DNA of 8,235 nt from Hellea balneolensis (GCA_003233025.1 QIKS01000208.1:1-8235), one strand, 5' to 3'. Positions 1 to 6,825 are shown, counted from the first letter of the stretch. Notes: generated by a model not told the origin, from the letters alone. A program made the numbers and translations.

Positions 1-414
1 GTACCGGTTCTTATTCCCGAAAATTATGTCGCCGATCTCAATGTCAGGCTGTCCCTTTACCGCCGAATGGCAGACATAGGCTCTAGCGAGGAGGAAGACG
101 GTTTTGCCGCCGAACTGGTCGACCGATTTGGCTCGTTGCCAGGCGAGGTTGAAAACCTGCTCAAGGTTCTGGCCATTAAAAGACTGGCCAAACAGGCCCA
201 TGTCGAGAAAATCGACGCTGGGCCAAAAGGCGCAGTTTATACCTTCCGTCACAAAGATATCACCGATCCGTCCTTTGTTCTGAACGCCATAGAGAAACAC
301 GGAAATTGGCGCTTAAGGCCGGATCAAACCGTTTTCATAATGGGGCGGTTGGACGACCCCGGTGTGCGACTGGAGCGGGTCAAGCAAAGCTTGCTGCTTT
401 TATGCAGCGGATGA
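1..414 (+). CDS. mfd: Transcription-repair coupling factor Mfd, C-terminal fragment (5' end outside window)
   Basis: This is the last 137 codons of an open frame that enters from the left edge and stops with TGA. The protein is an ATP-dependent DNA translocase that removes RNA polymerase stalled at lesions and recruits UvrA for nucleotide excision repair. What is seen is the TRCF C-terminal (D7) region: the segment IPENYVADLNVRLSLYRR, then FAAELVDRFGSLPGEVENLL and the conserved VEKIDAGPKGAV. All are typical of alphaproteobacterial Mfd. The helicase motor and the polymerase-interacting domain lie upstream of the window. In the family this domain helps keep the UvrA-binding surface masked until Mfd engages polymerase. 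The first ATG, at 67, lies inside the domain and is not a start. The 3' end overlaps the convergent gene by 15 bases, with no room for a dedicated terminator. Confidence 0.93.
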   Translation, partial: VPVLIPENYVADLNVRLSLYRRMADIGSSEEEDGFAAELVDRFGSLPGEVENLLKVLAIKRLAKQAHVEKIDAGPKGAVYTFRHKDITDPSFVLNAIEKHGNWRLRPDQTVFIMGRLDDPGVRLERVKQSLLLLCSG

Positions 415-1692
415 GTTGCGGCTTTGAGCTGGTATCAGGGTTTCGAACTTTATTTCAAGTTTGAGTTTGACCTGCTTATTGGTTTGGGGGTTGTTGAGCG
501 TCACGCAGCCGATGATCGCCGACAGGCGCTCGGCTAAGGGTTTTAGCTCTTCAACGGTTTGTCCGGGAAAGGCGACAGCAAATAAATTGCTGTCCAGCCT
601 GGCAGCAATGTCTTGCATCCGAACGAGGTTCTTTATCATGCTGGCGATTTGGTGATAAGCGTAAGAAAGGCTCGCCCCTGCATTTTGGCCGTCCTCCCGG
701 CGCAATTTTATCAAACAAATCGACAAAGGCAGAGCGGTCTTTTGGCAGCGCTTGCTAATGCGGGCAATATGGGCATTGAAAAATGCCCGGTTAAACAACA
801 TGCTGGTTTGATCAACGCATAATGTGCCGCCAAAGCTGCTAAATTCAGCCTTGAGGTTTTGATGCAAGCGGTGGAAATTTGCTTGCTCGATCACCCGCGC
901 GCTGATTTCTTTTTGCGGCGCGTCAATGACCAAAATGTCATTAAACCCTTTCTCATAAACTTCACGGTAGTTGAGTTTCGCGCCCGGCTTGACCAGTAAT
1001 AAAGCCGGAACCGGGTAAAGCTTCGCATTTTTTCGCATGGTTTGGGTGATGGAAAACGCAGGTTCAGTGCCATTTAAACCGTTCATAACCACTGCGTCAA
1101 AGGTCTTTTCATAAAGATAATCAAAGGCGGTAAATGAGGTAAAGGCAGCGGTCACCTTGACATTTTTGTGCTGTAAAGCATTGATGATAACCATAAATTC
1201 AGGTGAGGCTTTGCCGATAAACAAAATAGAAAACTGGCTTTTATCCTGGGTTTTGGGCAGGGGGACAGAAACGCCAAAATCCTCTTGTAAAGTTTGCAGC
1301 CTTAGCCCAATTTCATGCTGCATGACCGCAAGCCGTATTAGGGATAGGGTGCGTGAAACAATTTGCTGATGATGGGTGGGCGCAAGCAGGACACTGTCGA
1401 CCAGATCACGCTCCATGTCGATTTTAGGCTCGCTCAATATGGCCAGGACGGGAATAATTTGGCCTTCATATTGGTTTTTAATTTTCTGGATAGAGCGGGT
1501 AAAATGCTCTGCCCATTTGTTTGCGTGAACCAAAATCGCGGCTGGAGGGCAAGAGGGCGGGGTTTTTAAATCAGGAGCCGCATTGCTTTGGTCATCCAAC
1601 AGGAAACCGCGTTGTTCAAAACAAGCACGTAATTCGTTGTCTATGATTGGCTGGGTGCCTAATAAAATGATATACTTCTGAGATCTGGACAT
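400..1692 (-). CDS. PleD/PopA-like protein: two degenerate receiver domains plus inactive GGDEF domain with intact c-di-GMP I-site
   Basis: This 430-residue protein has no signal peptide or membrane segment, so it should be cytoplasmic. Residues about 5-130 and 153-275 resemble response-regulator receiver folds. In the second, FDAVVMNGLNG places Asn204 where the phosphorylated Asp should be, and the later GFNDILV segment matches the usual end of a receiver. The first shows no clear phosphoacceptor either. Residues about 290-420 are GGDEF-like: DQTSMLFNR (294-302) matches the opening D-LTGL-NR motif. The signature is replaced by DSNLF (367-371), so cyclase activity is unlikely. The inhibitory site RxxD is kept as R358-M-Q-D361 at the standard distance before the signature. 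This combination resembles Caulobacter PopA, a PleD paralogue that binds c-di-GMP and acts in cell-cycle proteolysis. A c-di-GMP effector role is inference. The ATG start lacks a clear Shine-Dalgarno sequence. It lies 56 bases after sdaA on the same strand. Confidence 0.8.
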   Translation of the reverse strand: MSRSQKYIILLGTQPIIDNELRACFEQRGFLLDDQSNAAPDLKTPPSCPPAAILVHANKWAEHFTRSIQKIKNQYEGQIIPVLAILSEPKIDMERDLVDSVLLAPTHHQQIVSRTLSLIRLAVMQHEIGLRLQTLQEDFGVSVPLPKTQDKSQFSILFIGKASPEFMVIINALQHKNVKVTAAFTSFTAFDYLYEKTFDAVVMNGLNGTEPAFSITQTMRKNAKLYPVPALLLVKPGAKLNYREVYEKGFNDILVIDAPQKEISARVIEQANFHRLHQNLKAEFSSFGGTLCVDQTSMLFNRAFFNAHIARISKRCQKTALPLSICLIKLRREDGQNAGASLSYAYHQIASMIKNLVRMQDIAARLDSNLFAVAFPGQTVEELKPLAERLSAIIGCVTLNNPQTNKQVKLKLEIKFETLIPAQSRNSSAA

Positions 1693-1700
1693 GGCTTATA

Positions 1701-1730
1701 TGTATCGTAATCTTATTACCCGAATGTAAA
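1701..1730 (-). promoter_or_regulatory. Possible weak promoter for the PopA-like gene
   Basis: On the minus strand TTTACA (1730-1725) and GATACA (1706-1701) are separated by 18 bases and lie just before the ATG at 1692. They resemble a sigma-70 pair only loosely, and the resulting leader would be almost absent, consistent with the lack of a visible Shine-Dalgarno sequence. The gene may instead be read through from sdaA. Confidence 0.22.
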
Positions 1731-1748
1731 CGCCAGGCCCCGATATGG

Positions 1749-3140
1749 CTAGCAAGCGGGGACATTAACGGCAAGGCCGCCTTTGGAGGTTTCCTTATAT
1801 TTTTCAGCCATATCAAGACCGGTTTGGCGCATGGTTTCGATGACATTGTCCAAGGAGACGTGATGATTGCCGTCACCAGACAGGGCCAGACGAGCCGCAT
1901 TAATAGCTTTTACCGCCCCCATAGCATTGCGCTCGATACACGGGATTTGCACCAAACCGCCAACCGGATCACAGGTCAGACCAAGATTATGCTCCATACC
2001 GATTTCAGCGGCTTCTTCCACCTGTAATGCCGTACCGCCCATAGCAGCGGCCAAGCCGGCAGCAGCCATGGAGCAGGCGACGCCGACCTCGCCCTGACAG
2101 CCAGCTTCTGCGCCCGAGATTGATGCGTTTTTCTTATACAGAGAACCAATGGCGGCGGCGGTCAGAAAAAATGCATCAAGGGATGATTTGTCGGACGCCT
2201 CGCGGATATGACGATCAAAATAGCGGGCGACAGCCGGGATGATCCCCGCCGCCCCATTGGTCGGCGCGGTGACAACCCGCCCGCCCGCCGCATTTTCCTC
2301 GTTAACCGCCATGGCCCAGACATTGACGAAATCCATCACCCTTAAAGGATCGCGCACATTGCTCTGCGCTGACATGCTGGCGGCAATGGAGGCGGCGCGT
2401 CTTTTAATCTTCATGGGGCCGGGCAGGGAGCCTTCCTGGCTTAGCCCCCGGTTGATGCAATCTTTCATGGCCGTCCAGACGCTGTCAATCCCGGCGAGTA
2501 TATCGGCGCGGCTGCGGTAAGCGCATTCATTTTCCAGCATAATTTGGCAAATGCTTTTGTCATGCTTGGCGCATAAGGCGAGCAATTCATCGCCGCTGTC
2601 AAAGGGGAAGGGCGGCGGACGCATGTCTTCCAAGGGTTCGTTTTGGCGGGCCTCAATCTCATTGATAACAAAGCCGCCGCCAATGGAATAATACACGCGC
2701 TGGGCCAGTATCTGGTCGTCGGCGTCATAGGCGGAAAATTTTAGCCCATTGGAATGATGGGGCATTCGGGTTTGCTGGTTAAAGATGATGTCTTGGTCAG
2801 GAGCAAAACCGATGGCTTGCTTGCCACCCAGCTTTAAGCGTTTTGTCGCAGCAATTGCACCGATAATTTCGGGGACAAGATCGGGGTCTAGGCTATGGGG
2901 TTCATAACCGCTTAAGCCGAGCATGACCGCTTTGTCGGTGTCATGGCCTTTGCCGGTAAAGGCGAGGGAGCCGTAAACTTCGGCGCAGACGCGGGCAGGA
3001 ATTTGCCCTTTTAACTCTTGCGATAAAAACCGGCCAGCCGCCAGCATCGGCCCGACAGTATGAGAACTGGACGGGCCAATGCCAATTTTAAACAGATCAA
3101 ATATGCCGAAATGTGTACGGCTATATTTCGAGCTGCTCAA
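1749..3140 (-). CDS. sdaA: L-serine dehydratase (L-serine ammonia-lyase), single-chain iron-sulfur type
   Basis: The enzyme converts L-serine to pyruvate and ammonia in the cytoplasm using a [4Fe-4S] cluster. The 463 residues match the single-chain family length. The N-terminal domain carries the signature FKIGIGPSSSHTVGPM (17-32). The catalytic half carries RVVTAPTNGAAGIIPAV (288-304). Cluster cysteines are C348 (GAEAGCQGEVG), C390 (GLTCDPVGG) and C401 (IPCIERNAMG), and the final residue is C463. The spacings 42, 11 and 62 equal those of the Legionella enzyme as I recall it, where the C-terminal cysteine tucks into the active site as fourth cluster ligand. The start must be TTG at 3140: the only in-frame upstream sequence before a TGA contains no start codon, and the next ATG (codon 32) would cut the signature. 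The start lies 4 bases after the M2 peptidase stop, so translational coupling is likely. Confidence 0.95.
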   Translation of the reverse strand: MSSSKYSRTHFGIFDLFKIGIGPSSSHTVGPMLAAGRFLSQELKGQIPARVCAEVYGSLAFTGKGHDTDKAVMLGLSGYEPHSLDPDLVPEIIGAIAATKRLKLGGKQAIGFAPDQDIIFNQQTRMPHHSNGLKFSAYDADDQILAQRVYYSIGGGFVINEIEARQNEPLEDMRPPPFPFDSGDELLALCAKHDKSICQIMLENECAYRSRADILAGIDSVWTAMKDCINRGLSQEGSLPGPMKIKRRAASIAASMSAQSNVRDPLRVMDFVNVWAMAVNEENAAGGRVVTAPTNGAAGIIPAVARYFDRHIREASDKSSLDAFFLTAAAIGSLYKKNASISGAEAGCQGEVGVACSMAAAGLAAAMGGTALQVEEAAEIGMEHNLGLTCDPVGGLVQIPCIERNAMGAVKAINAARLALSGDGNHHVSLDNVIETMRQTGLDMAEKYKETSKGGLAVNVPAC

Positions 3141-3144
3141 CGGC

Positions 3145-5043
3145 TTACCAACCGCATTTACGGTCTTTGTTTTCTTCTTTCAAATAGGTAATCAGCGGTG
3201 TGAAATATTCAACAATGGCTGAGCCGTCCATGGTATCGGTGCCTGTAAATGCATCCAAAGCTTCCGGCCACGGGCGTGATGCGCCCATTTTCATCATGGT
3301 GTCAAACCGGGCGCCAACTTCTTTGTTGCCGTAAATCGAACATCTGTGCAGCGGGCCTTCATTGCCCGCAATATCACAAGCGGCTTTATGGAATTGGAAC
3401 TGCAAAATATGGGCGAGAAAATAGCGCATATAGGGTGTATTTCCCGGAATGTGGAATTTAGCACCGGGGTCAAAGGCATTGGCTGGACGGTCGCCAGGCG
3501 CGCGCAATCCTTGGTATTTGGTACGCAGCTCCCACCAACCTGAATTATAGGCCTCACTCGTATATTCGCCGTTAAAGACGTTCCAGCGCCACTGATCAAC
3601 CACGAGACTAAAGGGTAGGAAAGCGATTTTATCGAGGGCCTGGCGCATAAGAATATTGAGATCAGCCGAAGCGTCCGGCACATCGTCGGCGTCGAGCAGG
3701 CCGACTTTTACTAGATAATCAGGGGTGATCGACAGAGCAATCATATCGCCAATGGCTTCATGAAAGCCGTCATTAGCACCGTTTTTGTAGTAAATCGGCT
3801 GGTTCTTATAGGCCCGTTGGTAGAAATTATGACCAAGTTCGTGATGGATGACATTGAAGTCTTCACCGTCGATCTTGATGCACATTTTAATCCGGATATC
3901 ATCCTCATTATCAATATCCCAAGCCGATGCATGGCAGACAACATCTCTGTCTTTGGGGCGGACAAATAAGGAGCGTTCCCAGAATGTATCGGGCAGAGGA
4001 TCAAAACCAAGGCTGGTGAAAAACTCTTCTCCAACTTTGACCATTTTAATTTCGTCATAGCCAGCTTTGTCCAATAATGCGGTTACGTCAATATTGACGT
4101 CTTCGCCCTCAGGTTTAACAAGGTCGTAGATGTTGCCCCAGGACTGCCCCCACATATTGCCGAGCAAATCTGCGCGAATGGGTTGATCCAAAGGCACAAC
4201 TTCGTCGCCGTATTCATCGTTAAGTTTTGCGCGAACATGACAATGCAGTTCGTCATAAAGCGGTTTAACCTGTGACCAGAGCCGGTCGGCTTCTTTGGTG
4301 AAATCATCGGCTGGCATATCATACCCAGCCCGCCACAAAGCGCCCGTATCTTTAAAGCCAAGCTCGCGGGAACCTTCATTGATAATATCAACCATGCGCA
4401 CATAGTCTTTGCGCATGGGCGGGGAGATTGTCCGCCAGCCTTCCCAAACCGCTTGCAGTTCTTCCGGGTTGCGGGATTTTGCGATAATATCGGAAAGCTG
4501 CTCAAGGGTCAGGGCGGCATTCGCGTCTTCTTCATAAAACTTCGCAAGTTCCGCAATGTCAGTTTTATAGGCGAATTTACCTTGGGAATAGGCCGAATTT
4601 AAATCCGTCATCAGCGTTGCAAGTTCCTTGGCCGCGCCAGGTTTGTCGGGTGCCGGGAAATTACTGCCGCGTTTAAGACCGTCAAGTTTTCTGGCCATGT
4701 CGGCAGGCAATGTCAAATCATTAAACCGTTTGGCTTCATTGGCCAGCCGTGTCGATAACAAAGCAGCTTCCGCACCCACTTGCGCTGCCAAATTATTGGT
4801 ATCCTCCGTAATAAAATTACTGTTGACCCAGTATATAGTCCCCGCTTTGTGGCTCAAATCAGCAATTTCAACCGCCGAGGTTTCCAAAAATTCCTTTGCT
4901 TCTTGCACCGTTGGCTGGGCAATTGCTTGCGTCTGAACTTCCGCTGGTTCAGTCGGTGTTGTGGTTTGTGTCTGTTCAGAATTTTCGCACGACGCCATAA
5001 GAAGGGCGGAACCAGCAGCAGCGAGATATAGGTATTTTTTCAT
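3145..5043 (-). CDS. Peptidase family M2 (angiotensin-converting-enzyme-like) dipeptidyl carboxypeptidase, predicted lipoprotein
   Basis: This is a 632-residue zinc peptidase expected to release dipeptides from peptide C-termini in the periplasm or at the outer membrane. The N-terminus has a lysine pair, a hydrophobic stretch and a lipobox-like LLMASC with Cys19. The next residue is Glu, not Asp, which fits outer-membrane sorting. A Thr/Gln/Pro/Glu-rich linker follows to about residue 48. The zinc site is HELGH (401-405) with third ligand E429 in GFHEAIGD, 24 residues after H405 as in human ACE. H531 and Y541 fit the ACE transition-state His/Tyr pair. K529 and Y538 fit the residues that hold the substrate C-terminus, and R540 fits a chloride ligand. 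The protein ends in the family-typical GW. AAGAGG lies 6 bases before the ATG. It heads a likely operon with sdaA. Confidence 0.93.
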   Translation of the reverse strand: MKKYLYLAAAGSALLMASCENSEQTQTTTPTEPAEVQTQAIAQPTVQEAKEFLETSAVEIADLSHKAGTIYWVNSNFITEDTNNLAAQVGAEAALLSTRLANEAKRFNDLTLPADMARKLDGLKRGSNFPAPDKPGAAKELATLMTDLNSAYSQGKFAYKTDIAELAKFYEEDANAALTLEQLSDIIAKSRNPEELQAVWEGWRTISPPMRKDYVRMVDIINEGSRELGFKDTGALWRAGYDMPADDFTKEADRLWSQVKPLYDELHCHVRAKLNDEYGDEVVPLDQPIRADLLGNMWGQSWGNIYDLVKPEGEDVNIDVTALLDKAGYDEIKMVKVGEEFFTSLGFDPLPDTFWERSLFVRPKDRDVVCHASAWDIDNEDDIRIKMCIKIDGEDFNVIHHELGHNFYQRAYKNQPIYYKNGANDGFHEAIGDMIALSITPDYLVKVGLLDADDVPDASADLNILMRQALDKIAFLPFSLVVDQWRWNVFNGEYTSEAYNSGWWELRTKYQGLRAPGDRPANAFDPGAKFHIPGNTPYMRYFLAHILQFQFHKAACDIAGNEGPLHRCSIYGNKEVGARFDTMMKMGASRPWPEALDAFTGTDTMDGSAIVEYFTPLITYLKEENKDRKCGW

Positions 5044-5049
5044 TGTAAA

Positions 5050-5055
5050 CCTCTT
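5050..5055 (-). promoter_or_regulatory. Ribosome binding site of the M2 peptidase gene
   Basis: The minus strand reads AAGAGG followed by TTTACA and the ATG at 5043. This well-placed Shine-Dalgarno sequence fixes the start so that the lipoprotein signal sequence is complete. Confidence 0.65.
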
Positions 5056-5135
5056 ATATAATGGTGATAGGGGTGTTAAACTCTATTGGTAAGCATAAGC
5101 GACATGACGTCAAGGGCTGGGCCTTAAAATTATGG

Positions 5136-5141
5136 TAAGGA
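5136..5141 (+). promoter_or_regulatory. Ribosome binding site supporting the hemH start at 5153
   Basis: TAAGGA lies 11 bases before the ATG at 5153, while the upstream in-frame ATG at 5132 is preceded only by an A/T-rich stretch with no Shine-Dalgarno sequence. This favours the shorter protein. The spacing is slightly long, so the choice is not certain. Confidence 0.5.
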
Positions 5142-5152
5142 AATCTGGCGAT

Positions 5153-6142
5153 ATGAGCAATAAAACCGGGCTTTTGTTAGTTAATTTAGGGTCGCCCGAC
5201 GCGCCGACGCCAAGGGCCGTTAAGCGTTATCTCAAACAATTTTTATCTGACAGGCATGTGATAGAACTTAACCCGGTTTTGTGGTGGCCGATCCTGCACG
5301 GCATTATCTTGCGCACCCGGCCCCAAAAATCGGCGCAATTATATGCGAAGATTTGGCGCAAAAACAGTGCCGGAGAATTTGTCAAAGATGCTCCCTTGAT
5401 AGAAACCACCCGCAAGCAAGAACGGGCCTTGGCCGCCGAAATGCCGCACGGTGTTGTTACAGAAATAGCCATGCGGTATGGACGTCCGTCCATCGAGGCA
5501 GGCATGCGCTCTCTCATAAATAAAGGCTGCACGAAAATAACGGTTTTGCCGCTTTATCCGCAATACGCAAAGGCAACAACGGCGTCGGTAATTGCAGAGA
5601 CGAAAGTTGTCCTCAAGGGCTTGCCGCTAAAACCCGAAATTCAATTCATTGAGGATTATCATCAAGACGCAGGTTATATCAAAGCTTTGGCCGAAAGTTG
5701 CCGTGCTCATATTGAAGGGCTTGGCTGGACACCGGATAAAATCCTGGTGTCCTTTCACGGCATTCCCAAGGCCAGTACTGCCAAGGGCGACCCTTATGAA
5801 GGGCAGTGCCAGCGCACATATAAATTGCTCAGCCAAGCCTTGGGTGATTTAAATATCCCGCTGGTTTTGTGTTATCAATCTCGGTTTGGCCCCAAAGAAT
5901 GGCTGGGGCCTTATATCTCGACCTGTTTGGGTGATTTAGCCGGGCAGGGGGCGAATGTCCTGGTCATCACCCCCGGATTTTCCGCAGATTGTCTGGAGAC
6001 ATTGGAAGAAATAGCTCTAAATGAGCGCCAAAAATTTGTCGACGCAGGCGGCAAGAAATATGCCTGTGTGCCATGCCTCAATGATGATGAGCTGCATATA
6101 GAAGCTCTGGCAAATATTGTGAGAGGGACTTTAGAGGGATAA
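5153..6142 (+). CDS. hemH: Ferrochelatase (protoporphyrin/coproporphyrin ferrochelatase)
   Basis: The enzyme inserts ferrous iron into the porphyrin ring at the end of haem synthesis, usually at the cytoplasmic face of the membrane. From ATG 5153 it has 329 residues, normal for the family. It opens with the conserved KTGLLLVNLGSPDAPTPRAV and continues with VLPLYPQYAKATTASV. Catalytic His202 sits in VSFHGIP, followed by GQCQRTY and then CYQSRFGPKEWLGP. The C-terminal half has ITPGFSADCLETLEEI, in which Glu282 is the likely active-site partner of the histidine. An in-frame ATG at 5132 would add seven residues but has no ribosome binding site. Several cysteines occur, including CVPC at 305-308. 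Some alphaproteobacterial ferrochelatases bind a [2Fe-2S] cluster, but I cannot assign ligands here. The gene stands alone, divergent from the peptidase gene and convergent with the thrC unit. Confidence 0.95.
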   Translation: MSNKTGLLLVNLGSPDAPTPRAVKRYLKQFLSDRHVIELNPVLWWPILHGIILRTRPQKSAQLYAKIWRKNSAGEFVKDAPLIETTRKQERALAAEMPHGVVTEIAMRYGRPSIEAGMRSLINKGCTKITVLPLYPQYAKATTASVIAETKVVLKGLPLKPEIQFIEDYHQDAGYIKALAESCRAHIEGLGWTPDKILVSFHGIPKASTAKGDPYEGQCQRTYKLLSQALGDLNIPLVLCYQSRFGPKEWLGPYISTCLGDLAGQGANVLVITPGFSADCLETLEEIALNERQKFVDAGGKKYACVPCLNDDELHIEALANIVRGTLEG

Positions 6143-6171
6143 TTGATTTTTATCTAATGCTTCCTCTGGGA

Positions 6172-6825
6172 TCAAAATTCTTTATTTAAACCAGCGCGGA
6201 TCATCGGCAGGATATCTTCGTCTTTTAAACCGGGCTGGGTTAAATCTGCCGCCGCGAGAGTTATATCGGCCAGGTTTTCATACAAAGCCGCCCGTTTGGC
6301 CAAGAGCTGCGGATAGCAGGCCATCATGCTCTCCAAATCAGACATGCCCGAAACCGGCTTAAAACTTTCGCCCCAAATCGTTGGTTTTGGATGCTGCATA
6401 TAGCGCTGTATTAAGGCCGAAATATCCGCGTTATTTGCTTTAATATAAATGCATAATGCATTGTTTTTTAATGATTTAATGACGTTGTCAGGCAGGTGAA
6501 CAACACTGCCCGTTGTATCAATGATTATATTGCCCGCGCGTTGGCACAATTCTTGTGTCAGCTCAGCCTCTATGTCCAAATATTGGCGAGATTTTTGGCT
6601 ATAGCCGGCCTCAAAAGGATGGCCCATCCATTGGGCTGCGCTGCGGATTGAAGTTTGGCTCAGACGGTTTTGAATATGGCTATCAACTTCAACACAGTTA
6701 AATTCATCGGTGCGGGCAAGGCGCGCCGCCGTATAGCTTTTGCCAATATTAGACATGCCGATAAAGGCCAGGCGCAGGTCCTGGGTTTGGTATTTTGCAC
6801 CGAATATTTCCCGGCTCAGGCGCAT
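6172..6825 (-). CDS. Shikimate-kinase-like P-loop protein co-translated with ThrC, substrate unknown
   Basis: This 217-residue cytoplasmic protein has a clear Walker A motif, GMSNIGKS (23-30), after a hydrophobic beta strand. Further features follow the shikimate kinase order. VDSHIQ (47-52) fits the D-x-x-I-E region. IIDTTGSVV (101-109) stands where ATGGGSV would be. HPKPTIWG (145-152) stands where the lid arginine-proline motif would be. LLAKRAALYENLADITL (174-190) matches the C-terminal R-PLYEEIAD signature. The triple glycine that contacts shikimate and the lid RPLL are both altered, so it may phosphorylate something else or only bind ATP. The ATG overlaps the end of thrC by 10 bases and has no Shine-Dalgarno sequence, so translation probably depends on thrC. 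The same two domains are fused in vertebrate THNSL1. The call as kinase fold is solid; the substrate is not known. Confidence 0.78.
   Translation of the reverse strand: MRLSREIFGAKYQTQDLRLAFIGMSNIGKSYTAARLARTDEFNCVEVDSHIQNRLSQTSIRSAAQWMGHPFEAGYSQKSRQYLDIEAELTQELCQRAGNIIIDTTGSVVHLPDNVIKSLKNNALCIYIKANNADISALIQRYMQHPKPTIWGESFKPVSGMSDLESMMACYPQLLAKRAALYENLADITLAAADLTQPGLKDEDILPMIRAGLNKEF

Larger units (their letters stand above)
5044..5152. promoter_or_regulatory. Divergent intergenic control region between the M2 peptidase gene and hemH
   Basis: These 109 bases must carry promoters for both directions. On the minus strand TTGACG (5113-5108) is the best -35 candidate, followed after 16-17 bases by the poor -10 candidates TACCAA or ACCAAT. 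On the plus strand TAAAAT (5125-5130) resembles a -10, with ATGACG (5104-5109) only 15 bases upstream. The perfect 8-base palindrome TGACGTCA (5105-5112) sits inside both -35 candidates, so a protein binding there could affect both genes. None of these elements is strong, and no known iron- or haem-responsive operator is recognisable. Confidence 0.4.

Noticed and set aside
400..1692. Active diguanylate cyclase
   Set aside because: The GGDEF signature is replaced by DSNLF, which removes the metal- and GTP-binding residues.
1738..1761. Inverted repeat CCCCG/CGGGG around the sdaA stop codon as a terminator
   Set aside because: The stem is only 5 base pairs with a 14-base loop and no T-run follows on the minus strand, so an intrinsic terminator is not supported.
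1616..1900. 94-codon open frame bridging the sdaA/PopA-like junction
   Set aside because: It overlaps two better supported genes on the same strand, has no recognisable motif, and its sequence resembles a frame-shifted reading of SdaA.
3294..3683. 129-codon open frame on the minus strand
   Set aside because: It is an out-of-frame shadow of the C-terminal M2 peptidase region, which carries conserved active-site residues in the true frame.
4083..4505. 140-codon open frame on the minus strand
   Set aside because: It lies wholly inside the M2 peptidase gene in another frame, and its translation shows no family motifs; the peptidase frame is strongly supported.
5053..5080. TTTAAC-16-TATAAG as the promoter of the M2 peptidase gene
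   Set aside because: The -10 would overlap the ribosome binding site and transcription would begin at the start codon, removing the good Shine-Dalgarno sequence.
5132..5152. Upstream ATG at 5132 as the hemH start
   Set aside because: It has no ribosome binding site and adds seven residues before the conserved ferrochelatase N-terminus; kept only as an alternative.
6143..6171. Shared terminator between the convergent hemH and kinase-like genes
   Set aside because: Only scattered short complementarities (for example AGAGG with CCTCT) were found, too far apart and without a proper stem plus T-run.
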